From the NCBI RefSeq assembly GCF_028281305.1, contig NZ_JANQKD010000034.1, forward strand, positions 1 to 64,000: a stretch of DNA of 64,000 nucleotides, given 5' to 3'. A model generated the notes under the pieces. That model was given only the letters and a program-made list of their open reading frames with translations. It made no database searches and was not told where the DNA came from. Numbering within the stretch: position 1 is the stretch's first letter; each line of letters starts with the position of its first letter. Positions 18,639 through 30,088 of the stretch are shown one piece after another. A program made the position numbers and the translations under genes. The DNA comes from Pelagibius sp. (lineage in GTDB: Bacteria; Pseudomonadota; Alphaproteobacteria; Kiloniellales; Kiloniellaceae).

Positions 18639-19205
18639 TCACTCGACCCAGTACTCAGGTTTGTTCAAGGTATCCGCGCAGGTGACCCGCCAGTCTCCCT
18701 TGCCGGGCGAATCGTCGCCCAGCATCTGCACCATCCAGGCCTCGGCATTGCGCTCTGCGATCGGATAGGGGGCGGCGAATCCCAGCCGCCCGGCGGTGGT
18801 GAACCCGTGGCGCTGATAGTAGGCCGGATAGCCGAGCACGAAAACGAGCGCCGTGCCGGCCCGGGAAAGGTCCTCCAGACCGCGCCGGATAAGGGCACCG
18901 CCGATGCCCTGTCCCTGCAGCGCCGGCACAACGGCCAGCGGTGCGAGGATTGCCGCTGCGGGGCCGGCCTCTGGGCTGGCAGAGCGTGGGTCGGAAGGTT
19001 CGGGGCCGAACAGGCGGGCGCGGGAAAACAGAATGTGCCCGGCCGGCTCTCCATCCACCATCGCAAGCAGCGAAACGACGGGCTGTGCACTGGGATCCCG
19101 CAGGATCGCCTCGGTCAGGCCAGCCTCCTCCTCCTGGCCGAACGCCAGCCGATGAACGCGCAGGATTGCGGGCAGGTCGCTCTCTGCCGTTTCCCGTATG
19201 AGCAT
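18639..19205 (-). CDS. GNAT-family N-acetyltransferase
   Basis: A 188-aa acetyltransferase that would transfer acetyl from acetyl-CoA to an amine. The acetyl-CoA loop is in VPALQGQGIGGALIRRGL (R/Q-x-x-G-x-G/A pattern), preceded by the LAPLAVVP strand, and the segment GYPAYYQRHGF is typical of the YhbS-like group. A GGAGG sequence precedes the ATG. It starts 33 bases after the malG-like gene with no terminator between, so it may be the last gene of the transporter operon, though a functional link is not evident. Confidence 0.85.
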   Translation of the reverse strand: MLIRETAESDLPAILRVHRLAFGQEEEAGLTEAILRDPSAQPVVSLLAMVDGEPAGHILFSRARLFGPEPSDPRSASPEAGPAAAILAPLAVVPALQGQGIGGALIRRGLEDLSRAGTALVFVLGYPAYYQRHGFTTAGRLGFAAPYPIAERNAEAWMVQMLGDDSPGKGDWRVTCADTLNKPEYWVE

Positions 19206-19238
19206 CCGGGACCGGTCCTCCCTCCAGGTTCGGCGCCG

Positions 19239-20141
19239 CTACTCCTTCACCGCGCCGGTCATGGAGGAGACATAATGCTCCACGAAAAAGGAGTAAAGGA
19301 TCGCCACCGGCAGCGAGCCCAGCAGGGCCCCGGCCATGAGAGAGCCCCAGCGATAGATGTCGCCGTCGACGAACTCCGACAGCATGGCGACGGGGACCGT
19401 CTTGTTGGAGGTGGTGGAGATAAAGGTGAGCGCGTAGATGAACTCGTTCCAGCACAGCGTGAACGAGAAGATGCCGGCCGAGATGAGGCCGGGCACCGCC
19501 AACGGCAACACGATCTTCAGGAGGATCTGCGTGCGGGTGGCACCGTCGATCAGCGCGCATTCCTCCAGCTCGTAGGGGATGGTCTTGAAGTATCCCATCA
19601 GCAGCCAGGTGGAAAAGGGAATGAGGATCGTCGGATAGGTCAGGATCAGCGCCATGGGTGTGTCGAAGAGGCCGTAGGCGTGGACGATGACAGAGAGCGG
19701 GATGAAGAGGATCGACGGCGGCACCAGGTAGGCCAGAAAGATCAGTCCGCCGACCCACTGCGACCCCTTGTAGCGGATGCGCACGATGGCATAGGCGGCC
19801 AGCACGGAGGCCACCAGCGAGATGAAGGTCGCGACCACCGACACCAGCATGGTGTTCCACATCCACACCGGATAGTCGGTCTCGAAGATCACGTGGAAGA
19901 TGTGGGACAGCGTCGGCGCCGCCACCCAGAGCGGATTCGTGGTCTCCATGTCCAGCAGTTCCGCGTTGGGTTTCAGCGCCGTCAGCGTCATCCAGTAGAA
20001 CGGGAACAGCAGAATGAAGACGATGACCGAGAGCGGAATGTAGATGGTGACCCAGCGCGTCCGCCGCGTCATCAGGAAGTCCATGCCCTCCGAGTCGTCT
20101 TTCGCCGCCGCCTTTGCAGCCGTCTTTGCCGCGTCAGTCAT
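19239..20141 (-). CDS. Sugar ABC transporter permease, MalG type
   Basis: Inner-membrane permease (300 aa) of a CUT1-type importer. The N-terminus is Ala/Lys-rich (DAAKTAAKAAAKDD), then six predicted membrane segments begin around residue 32. The EAA loop is ALIDGATRTQILLKIVLP (about 195-215). It overlaps the MalF-type gene by 8 bases and ends an operon of ATPase, binding protein, MalF and MalG. The long charged N-terminus is slightly unusual. The substrate is probably a sugar, polyol or glycerol phosphate-like solute, given the UgpC/MalK-type ATPase. Confidence 0.9.
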   Translation of the reverse strand: MTDAAKTAAKAAAKDDSEGMDFLMTRRTRWVTIYIPLSVIVFILLFPFYWMTLTALKPNAELLDMETTNPLWVAAPTLSHIFHVIFETDYPVWMWNTMLVSVVATFISLVASVLAAYAIVRIRYKGSQWVGGLIFLAYLVPPSILFIPLSVIVHAYGLFDTPMALILTYPTILIPFSTWLLMGYFKTIPYELEECALIDGATRTQILLKIVLPLAVPGLISAGIFSFTLCWNEFIYALTFISTTSNKTVPVAMLSEFVDGDIYRWGSLMAGALLGSLPVAILYSFFVEHYVSSMTGAVKE

Positions 20142-21126
20142 CGCTCTCTCCCTGCTGCCACTTGCGCCGCTGCAGGCCGAACCAGGACACCATGATCGCC
20201 GCCAGCAGGAAGGGAATCATGGCGGTGGAAATCGCCGCCCCCTCGCCCATGTTGCCGCCCAGGATCGCACGCTGATAGCTGAGGGTGGCCATCAGATGGG
20301 TGGCATTGGCCGGACCGCCGCGGGTGATCGCCCAGATCAGCTGGAAGTCGGTGAACGTAAAGAGCACGGAAAACGTCATCACCACGGCGATGATCGGGGT
20401 CAGCAGCGGGAAGGTGACGTGGCGGAACATCTGCCAGCGCCCGGCGCCGTCGAGAGTGGCGGCCTCGTAGAGAGAGGGCGGCACGGTCTGCAGCCCGGCC
20501 AGCAGGGTGATGGCGACGAAGGGCACGCCGCGCCAGACGTTGGCGAAGATCAGCGACCAGCGCGCGTTCCAGGGATCGCCGAGAAAGTCGATGTACTGAT
20601 CGATCAGCCCCAGCTTGGTGAGCGACCAGGAGATGATCGAGAACTGCGCGTCGTAGATCCACCAGAAGGCAATGGCCGAAAGCACCGTCGGCACGATAAA
20701 GGGCAGCAGGATCACCGCCCTGAGGATCGCCTTGAACGGCAGATGATTGTTCAGAAGCAGGGCCAGATAGAGGCCGATGGCGAACTTCGCGACGCTGGCG
20801 ACAGTGGTATAGAAGATCGTCTGCCAAACCGACTGCCAGAACACATGGTCGCCGAAGAGCCCATAGATCTCGCAGTCGTCCGGCCCGTAACACTCCTTTT
20901 CGTAGAAGTTCAGGATCCCGACGAACTTGCCGGGATTGCCAATGCTGGCATCGGTCAGGGAGAGCCATATGCCGAGGCCCAGCGGATAAGTCAGGAAGAG
21001 CACCAGGATCGCCGCCGCCGGCAGCATGAACCAGAAGCCGAGCCAGTTCCTGTCGTTGTTCAGGCGGGTCCAGAGGCCCGGCCCCGTCATGGCGACCGCA
21101 CTGCGGCGGAGCGTCGAATCGGTCAT
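20134..21126 (-). CDS. Sugar ABC transporter permease, MalF type
   Basis: Inner-membrane permease (330 aa from the ATG at 21126, which has GGAAAGGG upstream). An early membrane segment (about 28-50) is followed by an outer loop with two close Cys residues (ECYGPDDCEIYG) and five further membrane segments. The EAA loop reads AATLDGAGRWQMFRHVTFP. It pairs with the MalG-type permease to form the channel. The two Cys in the periplasmic loop could form a disulphide. Confidence 0.9.
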   Translation of the reverse strand: MTDSTLRRSAVAMTGPGLWTRLNNDRNWLGFWFMLPAAAILVLFLTYPLGLGIWLSLTDASIGNPGKFVGILNFYEKECYGPDDCEIYGLFGDHVFWQSVWQTIFYTTVASVAKFAIGLYLALLLNNHLPFKAILRAVILLPFIVPTVLSAIAFWWIYDAQFSIISWSLTKLGLIDQYIDFLGDPWNARWSLIFANVWRGVPFVAITLLAGLQTVPPSLYEAATLDGAGRWQMFRHVTFPLLTPIIAVVMTFSVLFTFTDFQLIWAITRGGPANATHLMATLSYQRAILGGNMGEGAAISTAMIPFLLAAIMVSWFGLQRRKWQQGESDD

Positions 21127-21254
21127 CGGAGTGCCCTTTCCGGCGCCCGGGCGCCGGCTCGCTTCACGCACCGATAGAGCATGGCGCAGCTACGAAACGT
21201 GAGCAAGCCGGCATCCTTTCTCTGGCTTTCCCTGGCTTTCCCTGGGTTGGGGCT

Positions 21255-22571
21255 TTAGCGGTAAATCCGCCGCGCCTTCTTGGTGGCGTCGGCCACCGCG
21301 TCGGCGGGGGACATCTGCCCGGTCGCGGTGTTGGCAAACATGTCGACAACGATGAACTCGGCGATCGCCGAGGCCGCCTTCTGGCCGACAGACCCCTTGT
21401 AGCCGGCCACGAAGGTCCGGTTCGCCGCCTCCTTGAAGATCTTGCGCTTCGGATCCGACGTCCAGATTGGATTGCCCTCGAAGGCCTGCAGCGAGTGGGT
21501 CAGGTAGGCGACCGAGCCTTCAAGCCAGCGGTTGTACTGCTCGGCTTCCATCAGGAAGGCGATGAAGGCCTTCGCTGCATTGGGGAACTTGGTGTAGGTC
21601 GGCACCAGGATCGGATAGGCGATGTGGAACTCCGTCGGCTCGCCCACCGGCCCGACCGGATAGTAGGCGTGATCCATGTCGTTCTGGATGTCGAGGCCGT
21701 CGACCAGTGCCTTCTGGTAGATCGAGATGCCGTTGTTGGTGAGCCCGACTTCGCCGGCCAGGAAGGCCTTGTTGTTGGACCCATCGTTCCAGGAGGCCGT
21801 ACCGGGAATGAAGGCGTCATAGAGCTTCTTCACATACTCGCAGGCCGCGACCGCTTCCGGACTGTTGAGGATGACCTTGTCGTTCTCGTCGACCATGGCC
21901 GCACCATGGGCCCAGAGCGCCCAGTGGACCCAGGCATTGGCGTCGCCCGTGGCGTGCCCCAGCGCCATGCCCGCCGGCATGTCGCCGCCTTTCATCGCCT
22001 CGCAGAGCGCCAGGAAGCCGTCGAGATCCTGCGGCACTTCCTTGAAGCCGGCTTTCTCGATGGCGGAGTTCCGGTAGTTGATGTAGTTGCCGCCAAAGCA
22101 CATCGGGATGCCGATCCACTTGTCGCCGCTTTTGCCGTAGGTCTCCGCCGCCGGCACCCAGCCGCCGTACTTGCCGCCCAGATAGTCGGCGACATCGGTG
22201 AGGTCGGTGCACCTGTTCGGGAAAAGGTGCGGTAGGGAATAGAGGCCCCAGATGAGGTCCGGACCGGCGCCGACGTTGACCGCCACCGAGGACTTCGGCT
22301 GCACGTCGTCCATCGACTCGTTCAGCACCTCGACTTCGATGCCGGTTGCCTTGGTGAAGGCCGCAACCAGTTCCATAAAGGCGTCTTCTTCCGACTGGAT
22401 GAAGCGCTTCCAGCGCAAGACCTGGAGGCTGGCGCCGCTTTCAGGTTTGAAGGGCGAATCCGCCGCCCAGGCAGAGCTCCAGTCCAAGAGGTCGCTGCCG
22501 GCCACTGCCGCGCCGGCCACGGTCGCCGCCGTCGCTTTCAGAATCGAACGACGCGTAAATCTCTGCTGCAT
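21255..22571 (-). CDS. Sugar ABC transporter substrate-binding protein (Tat-type signal)
   Basis: Periplasmic solute-binding protein, family 1 (438 aa). The N-terminus MQQRFTRRSILKATAATVAG matches a twin-arginine signal (TRRSILK), so it may be exported folded. The mature protein has the usual two-lobe pattern with WNDGSNNKAFLAGEVGLTNNG and a C-terminal NTATGQMSPADAVADATKKA. The ATG at 22571 has GGAGGAAAGG upstream. It is followed by a 128-base gap with a 10-base tandem repeat (CTGGCTTTCC, near 21222-21241) before the MalF-type gene. The ligand is unknown. Confidence 0.9.
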   Translation of the reverse strand: MQQRFTRRSILKATAATVAGAAVAGSDLLDWSSAWAADSPFKPESGASLQVLRWKRFIQSEEDAFMELVAAFTKATGIEVEVLNESMDDVQPKSSVAVNVGAGPDLIWGLYSLPHLFPNRCTDLTDVADYLGGKYGGWVPAAETYGKSGDKWIGIPMCFGGNYINYRNSAIEKAGFKEVPQDLDGFLALCEAMKGGDMPAGMALGHATGDANAWVHWALWAHGAAMVDENDKVILNSPEAVAACEYVKKLYDAFIPGTASWNDGSNNKAFLAGEVGLTNNGISIYQKALVDGLDIQNDMDHAYYPVGPVGEPTEFHIAYPILVPTYTKFPNAAKAFIAFLMEAEQYNRWLEGSVAYLTHSLQAFEGNPIWTSDPKRKIFKEAANRTFVAGYKGSVGQKAASAIAEFIVVDMFANTATGQMSPADAVADATKKARRIYR

Positions 22572-22656
22572 AACCTTTCCTCCCATTCCTTTTCGCTGTT
22601 GGGCTTGTTGCTTTGGGTTCCCGCTATGGCTGCTCTCTGTCTCTAAGCCTCTGCCT

Positions 22657-23724
22657 CTAGAGTCTCTGCCCGGAGTCCTGATGAAAGAGATGCACCTTCG
22701 CCAGGTTGGGACGCAGGTGGATGCGCTGACCCGGATGGAATTCGTGGCGTTCGCGGAAGGCGGCGATGATCTCGCGCCCGTCAAGGCGCGCCAGAACCTG
22801 GGTTTCAGAGCCCATGGGTTCGACCACCACGACTTCGGCCGCAAAACCGTCGCTCTCGGACACCAGGTCCAGGTGTTCGGGCCGGACGCCGTAGACCACC
22901 GGCTGCCCTTCGCCGGCCGCGGCCTCCTCGGCCAGCGGCAACGTCGTGCCGTTGCTCATGGTGACCTGCGCACGTCCCCCACGCTCCACCGAGCCCGGCA
23001 AAAAGTTCATCGCCGGCGAACCGATGAAGCCGGCAACAAAGACGTTGGCCGGGTTGTCGTAGAGGTCCAGGGGCGCCCCGATCTGCTCGACGATCCCGTC
23101 ATGCATGACCACGATCTGATCGGCCATGGTCATCGCCTCGATCTGGTCGTGGGTGACGTAGATCGTCGTGGTCCTGAGGCGCTGGTGCAGCTCGCGGATC
23201 TCGGTGCGCATCTGCACCCGCAGCTTGGCATCGAGGTTGGAGAGCGGTTCGTCGAAGAGAAAGACCTGCGGATCCCGCACGATCGCGCGGCCCATGGCGA
23301 CACGCTGGCGCTGACCGCCGGAGAGCTGGCGCGGAAAGCGCTCCAGATAGTCCTCCAGGTTCAGAATGCCTGCGGCGCGGTGCACGGCCTCTTCGATCTG
23401 CTTCGCATCGACCTTCGCCAGCTTCAGCGAGAAGGCCATGTTGTCGAAGACCTTCATATGCGGATAGAGCGCGTAGTTTTGAAACACCATGGCGATGTCG
23501 CGCTGCTTGGGCGGCACCTCGTTCACCACCTGCCCGCGGATCACGATCTCGCCCGAGGTCACCTTCTCGAGACCCGCAATCATACGCAGCAGGGTGGACT
23601 TGCCGCAGCCCGAGGGCCCGACCAGGACCGTGAACGACTCGTCCGGGATCGAGATATCGACCCCGTGAAGCACCTCAGTGGCGCCAAAGGACTTGCGAAC
23701 GTCGCAAATCTCGACGTCAGCCAT
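22657..23724 (-). CDS. ABC transporter ATP-binding protein, MalK/UgpC type
   Basis: Cytoplasmic ATPase (355 aa) of the CUT1-type importer. Walker A GPSGCGKST, signature LSGGQRQRVAMGRAI, Walker B FLFDEPLSNLDAK and the switch YVTHDQIEAMT are all intact, followed by a TOBE region with GVRPEHLDL. The ATG at 23724 has GGGGAGG upstream. It is the first gene of the operon, with a candidate regulatory site (23789-23797) 65 bases upstream. Such ATPases are often shared among several importers. Confidence 0.93.
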   Translation of the reverse strand: MADVEICDVRKSFGATEVLHGVDISIPDESFTVLVGPSGCGKSTLLRMIAGLEKVTSGEIVIRGQVVNEVPPKQRDIAMVFQNYALYPHMKVFDNMAFSLKLAKVDAKQIEEAVHRAAGILNLEDYLERFPRQLSGGQRQRVAMGRAIVRDPQVFLFDEPLSNLDAKLRVQMRTEIRELHQRLRTTTIYVTHDQIEAMTMADQIVVMHDGIVEQIGAPLDLYDNPANVFVAGFIGSPAMNFLPGSVERGGRAQVTMSNGTTLPLAEEAAAGEGQPVVYGVRPEHLDLVSESDGFAAEVVVVEPMGSETQVLARLDGREIIAAFRERHEFHPGQRIHLRPNLAKVHLFHQDSGQRL

Positions 23725-23788
23725 CGTGCCTCCCCATTCCAAAGGGCTCAGGGCCCCTGGCTTTGTTTCCGTTATTAACGCCGACCAT

Positions 23789-23797
23789 ATATTGTAT
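23789..23797. promoter_or_regulatory. ATATTGTAT core, candidate GntR-family site
   Basis: The complement of ATATTGTAT is ATACAATAT, the same core found upstream of the GntR gene at 46271-46279. It sits in an AT-rich island (TATATTGTATAC) within otherwise GC-rich sequence, 65 bases upstream of the MalK-type gene and 270 bases before the divergent SDR. The promoter of the importer operon probably lies here. Confidence 0.45.
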
Positions 23798-24066
23798 ACG
23801 TAACTGCGTCCATTATTTTCAGCCCTGGCGTCAAAGAGCACGCCTTCCACGCGAAACCGGCACTTGTGGCAGCGCCTTTGCGCAGAGTGCAGCGCCCCGG
23901 AACCCGTGTGTGAGGGGCCGGCCGCTGCGGCGGCGGCCCTTTCGGACCGCGGGCGACGGCGGCTATGGTCGCACAGGTCGACCGGCAAAAGGCGTGGGAT
24001 AAGAAGGACCTGGGCATGGGAGCGGGCAACATGGGCGGAGCGAGCAGTATTGGGGGAGCGAGCGGT

Positions 24067-24801
24067 ATGGAAGGACAGGTTGCGGTGATCACCGGCGGGG
24101 CCCGCGGCATTGGATTGGCGGTCGCCCGGCGCCTTGCGGCGGAGGGCGCCAGGGTGGCGCTCTGGGACCGGGACGCGGCCGCCCTGGAGGACGCCAGGGC
24201 GAGCCTCACGGAGGCGAACTCCGTGGCCTGCGTCCTCGATATCACCGACGAAGAGGCTGTGGCCGCCGCGGCCGCTGAGACGGCGGAGGCCCTGGGCCCG
24301 GCCGATATCCTGGTGAACAATGCCGGCATCACCGGCCCCAATCTGAAGACCTGGGAGTACAGCCCCGCAGACTGGCGGCGTGTGATCGACGTCGATCTCA
24401 CGGCCCCCTTTCTGTGCTGCCGCGCCCTGGTTCCGGGCATGCTGGAGCGCGGCTACGGGCGGGTGGTCAACGTCGCCTCCATCGCCGGCAAGGAAGGCAA
24501 CCCGAACGCCCCCGCCTACAGCAGCGCCAAGGCCGGGGTCATCGGCCTCACCAAGTCGCTGGGCAAGGAGACGGCGGGCAGCGGCGTGACGGTCAACTGC
24601 GTCACCCCTGCCGCGGTCGAGACCGATATCTTCAAGCAGATGAGCCAGGAGCATATCGACTACATGCTCTCGAAGATCCCCATGGGACGTTTCGGGCAGG
24701 TCGAGGAGGTCGCTGCCCTGATCGCCTGGCTCGCCTCGCCCGAGGCTTCCTTCAGCACCGGCGCGGTCTTCGACGTCTCCGGCGGGCGCGCTACTTACTG
24801 A
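24067..24801 (+). CDS. Short-chain dehydrogenase/reductase (SDR)
   Basis: NAD(P)-dependent oxidoreductase (244 aa). The cofactor motif is TGGARGIG (9-16), then NNAG, and the catalytic Ser and Tyr-x-x-x-Lys are in SIAGKEG and AYSSAKAG. The C-terminus DVSGGRATY is usual for the family. I prefer the ATG at 24067, with GGGGGAG eight bases upstream; an ATG at 24016 with AAGGA upstream would add a Gly-rich stretch. It is divergent from the sugar importer, so a sugar or polyol dehydrogenase, for instance one feeding the lactonase at 38222-39097, is plausible but unproven. Confidence 0.85.
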   Translation: MEGQVAVITGGARGIGLAVARRLAAEGARVALWDRDAAALEDARASLTEANSVACVLDITDEEAVAAAAAETAEALGPADILVNNAGITGPNLKTWEYSPADWRRVIDVDLTAPFLCCRALVPGMLERGYGRVVNVASIAGKEGNPNAPAYSSAKAGVIGLTKSLGKETAGSGVTVNCVTPAAVETDIFKQMSQEHIDYMLSKIPMGRFGQVEEVAALIAWLASPEASFSTGAVFDVSGGRATY

Positions 24802-24973
24802 CGGAGCGCGGTCGCTTGGGAAGGTCCGGCTCAGCCCTGCGTTTACGCATGGGCGGCCTGCAGAGATGGCGCTACTGATGCAGGAAGGCGCCCGCTAGCA
24901 TTCGCTGCCGCTCTGGGCGTCTTGCAGCGCTGCCGGAACCGGCGCGAACCCGCGAGGCCGAGGCCCGACACCC

Positions 24974-25879
24974 ATGCAGATGCCCCGAGATCTCCAGATC
25001 CAGCCAGTGGTGCACGCACCGCTGCAGGGCATTGCCTTGATGATCGCGGCCTTCACCACCTTCGCCGCGCTCGACACCACGGCCAAGTACCTCGTGCAGT
25101 TCTATCCGCCGGAGCAGGTCGTCTGGGCCCGCTACACCGGCCACTGCGTACTCGCCCTGGTGATCCTCTGGCCGCGCAACGGCGCCGCTCTGCTGCGCAG
25201 CCAGCGGCTCGGCACCCAGGTGCTGCGCTCCCTGCTCCTCTTCGCGACCACCTGCACCAACTTCGTCGCTCTGCAGTACCTTCAGCTCGCCGAGACCTCG
25301 GCGATCTTCTTCTCGACGCCGCTGATCGTCGCCCTGCTCTCCGTGCCCTTGCTGGGGGAGCGGATCGGACCGCGGCGCTGGACCGCAATCCTGATCGGGT
25401 TCCTGGGCGTGCTGGTTGTTGTGCGTCCCGGCCTCGGCTTGATGCACTGGGCCGCCGGTCTGTCGCTGCTGACCGCCCTTGGCGCCGCCCTCTACCAGAT
25501 CACCACCCGCAAACTGGCCGGGGTCGATCCGGCGGCGACCACGCAGTTCTATACGGCGCTGGTCGGCACCCTGGCGATCACGCCGCTGGTGCCTTTCACC
25601 TGGCAGGCGCCGGATCTGACCGGCGTGCTGCTGATGGCGCTGCTGGGTGCGCTGGGCGGCTTCGGCCACTGGCTGCTGATCCTCGCCCACCGCATGGCGC
25701 CGGCGCCGATCCTGGCGCCCTTCAATTACACCCAGATCGCGCCCATGGTGCTGCTGGGCTTCCTGGTCTTCGGCGACCTGCCGGATGTCTGGACGGTCAC
25801 AGGCGCCGGCGTCGTGCTGATGAGCGGCCTCTACCTGCTCTACCGCGAACGCAAGGTGAAGGCTGCCGCCCGATCCTGA
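24974..25879 (+). CDS. DMT/EamA-family transporter
   Basis: Inner-membrane protein (301 aa) with about ten hydrophobic segments arranged as two EamA repeats. The first repeat includes LDTTAKYLVQFYPPEQVVWAR and ends near VVVRPGLG; the second ends with GAGVVLMSGLYLLYRERK. The family exports metabolites or amino acids. A second ATG at 24980 could also start it. Neighbours give no firm substrate. The convergent LysE-type exporter ends 30 bases away. Confidence 0.85.
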   Translation: MQMPRDLQIQPVVHAPLQGIALMIAAFTTFAALDTTAKYLVQFYPPEQVVWARYTGHCVLALVILWPRNGAALLRSQRLGTQVLRSLLLFATTCTNFVALQYLQLAETSAIFFSTPLIVALLSVPLLGERIGPRRWTAILIGFLGVLVVVRPGLGLMHWAAGLSLLTALGAALYQITTRKLAGVDPAATTQFYTALVGTLAITPLVPFTWQAPDLTGVLLMALLGALGGFGHWLLILAHRMAPAPILAPFNYTQIAPMVLLGFLVFGDLPDVWTVTGAGVVLMSGLYLLYRERKVKAAARS

Positions 25880-25909
25880 TTGCCGCCCGACCCCGACTGC
25901 ACAAAGCGC

Positions 25910-26578
25910 TCAGGACCGGTCGGTTGCAAGCCGCAAGCCGGCAGCGATAAAGAGCGCGCCGGTCACCCGTTCGATCCAGCGCCGCGCCCGGGCATAGGCC
26001 GCCGCGACTCGGGGCCGTGCAAAGATCAGCGCCGCCAGGGCGTACCAGCCGGCGGCGATCACCACGACCAGCGCGCAGATGCCGGCCTGAAAGGCCAGGG
26101 GCGCCCCGGCGGGCACGGAGACCGCGAACAGCGAGGCGAAGAAGGCGGCAGCCTTGGGGTTGGCGAGGTCGGCGGCCAGCCCAAAGAAGAAGGCCCGACG
26201 CAGGCCACCCGGCACCGGCGCGGCTTGCGCCGGATGGAGGGGGGCGGCACCGGCGTTGCGCTGCAACAGCAGCTTCAGGCCGATGACGATGAGGTAGGCC
26301 GCACCCGCCAGCTTCACCGCCGTGTAGGCCCAGGTCACGGTTTCGAAGAGCACCGCCAGTCCCGCCAGGCTGAGCCCCGACCAGATCGCCGTGCCCAGCC
26401 CGATGCCGGCCGCCGTCGTCACACCGGCCCGCGCACCGCCGCGGGCGGTTGCGTGGAGGGTTGCCAGCAGGTTGGGTCCCGGGCTCAGCACCGTCACGGT
26501 CCAGACACCGCCGATGAAGACGGCGACGGCCAGATGGCCGCCAAACCAGCCGCTCATGAAGGCGGTCACTTCAGGCAT
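25910..26578 (-). CDS. LysE/RhtB-family exporter
   Basis: Inner-membrane exporter (222 aa) with about six membrane segments. The family signature is in the N-terminal part: TVLSPGPNLLATLHATARGG followed by AGIGLGTA. It lies 27 bases after the SDR at 26606-27346 and is probably the third gene of the dehydratase-SDR-exporter unit. It may export an amino acid or an organic acid by-product. Confidence 0.85.
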   Translation of the reverse strand: MPEVTAFMSGWFGGHLAVAVFIGGVWTVTVLSPGPNLLATLHATARGGARAGVTTAAGIGLGTAIWSGLSLAGLAVLFETVTWAYTAVKLAGAAYLIVIGLKLLLQRNAGAAPLHPAQAAPVPGGLRRAFFFGLAADLANPKAAAFFASLFAVSVPAGAPLAFQAGICALVVVIAAGWYALAALIFARPRVAAAYARARRWIERVTGALFIAAGLRLATDRS

Positions 26579-26605
26579 GCTGCGGGGCTCCCCTCTCGCG
26601 TTGCT

Positions 26606-29175
<2,570 letters not shown>

Positions 29176-29289
29176 GGGCCGTATTCCTCCTGTTTGCTTC
29201 TTTCCGGCAGGCTAGAGCATGTTCCGGCCTTTGGAAACACGGCACCCCGAACAGCGCTGCCGCCCCCCGCCACCAGCCCGCCCGCAGAG

Positions 29290-29799
29290 CTATCCCAGGT
29301 CTCGCGGCCGCACGAAGTCCTTCAGCACGGCGCCGCCGCGCGCCGCCTGCGACCAGGATGGCAGCCTGAAATGCGCCAGCGCCGCTGTCGGATACTTCTC
29401 GGCCATGGACCGTACGGCCTGCGCGCTGTCGCCGGCCGCAAGCTGCATCGCGAGGTTTTCCATGCCCGGGTTGTGCGCCACGATCATGATGCTGCCCGCT
29501 TCGGGGGGCTGACCGGCCAGCAGGCGCAGCATGCGGCTCGGCGGGGCCAGGTAGAGCGACTTGTAAAGGCGCACCTCCGGTGCTTTCGGCAGTTCCGCCA
29601 GAACCAGGTCCAGGGTCTGGACCGCACGGACCGCCGTGGAACACAGCACCAGCGTCGGACGCCACTTGCGCTTGCCGATCCACTTCCCCATCTCCCGGGC
29701 AGCCCTTTCGCCGCGCGGGGCCAGAGGACGATCGAAGTCCGCCAAGGAGGGATCAACCCAGCTGGATTTCGCGTGGCGCAGCAGCAGCAGATGGGGCAT
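29290..29799 (-). CDS. SixA-like histidine phosphatase
   Basis: Small cytoplasmic phosphatase of the phosphoglycerate-mutase fold (169 aa). The phospho-accepting motif is LLLRHAKSSW at the very start, followed by PLAPRGER, SSTAVRAVQT and the second His in VAHNPG. SixA proteins dephosphorylate His-phosphotransfer domains or related substrates. The ATG at 29799 has AGGAA upstream. It is divergent from the CYTH-CHAD gene. The physiological substrate is not known from the sequence. Confidence 0.88.
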   Translation of the reverse strand: MPHLLLLRHAKSSWVDPSLADFDRPLAPRGERAAREMGKWIGKRKWRPTLVLCSTAVRAVQTLDLVLAELPKAPEVRLYKSLYLAPPSRMLRLLAGQPPEAGSIMIVAHNPGMENLAMQLAAGDSAQAVRSMAEKYPTAALAHFRLPSWSQAARGGAVLKDFVRPRDLG

Positions 29800-29811
29800 C
29801 CGGAAGATTCC

Positions 29812-29825
29812 TAATCAATTGATTA
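29812..29825. promoter_or_regulatory. Perfect 14-bp palindrome upstream of the SixA-like gene
   Basis: TAATCAATTGATTA is a perfect palindrome, AT-rich within GC-rich DNA, starting 13 bases upstream of the SixA-like start codon. It overlaps the leader and could be an operator. The 263 bases from here to the CYTH-CHAD start at 30089 are comparatively AT-rich and probably hold divergent promoters; no other element is certain. Confidence 0.45.
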
Positions 29826-30088
29826 TGGGATCGGCGGGAAGAACGCGGAAGCCGAACCTTTTCCCTTGCGGGCATGGACGACTTTCCGCGAAGGTATAGT
29901 TTAACAAAACTGAAACCGTCGCCTCTTCCGTGCATGGAAACGGTTGAGGCAGGCGAATAAAGTGCGGGCTGGCGTCCATAACACGATAAACTGACTTTGG
30001 AAGCAAGAACGGCAGAATGCCGCGGCGGACGCTTTGCGCCGATGCAATCACCAAGCGTGCCGAAACACCAGGAGTACGGACACTATCG

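Noticed and set aside
23764..24066. Separate small gene upstream of the SDR
   Set aside because: The stretch contains the likely promoters of both neighbours; short frames there have no ribosome-binding site or conserved look.
22657..24654. Long N-terminal extension of the MalK-type ATPase
   Set aside because: The extra 310 codons read through the divergent promoter and antisense to the SDR. The ATG at 23724 has a strong ribosome-binding site and fits the family length.
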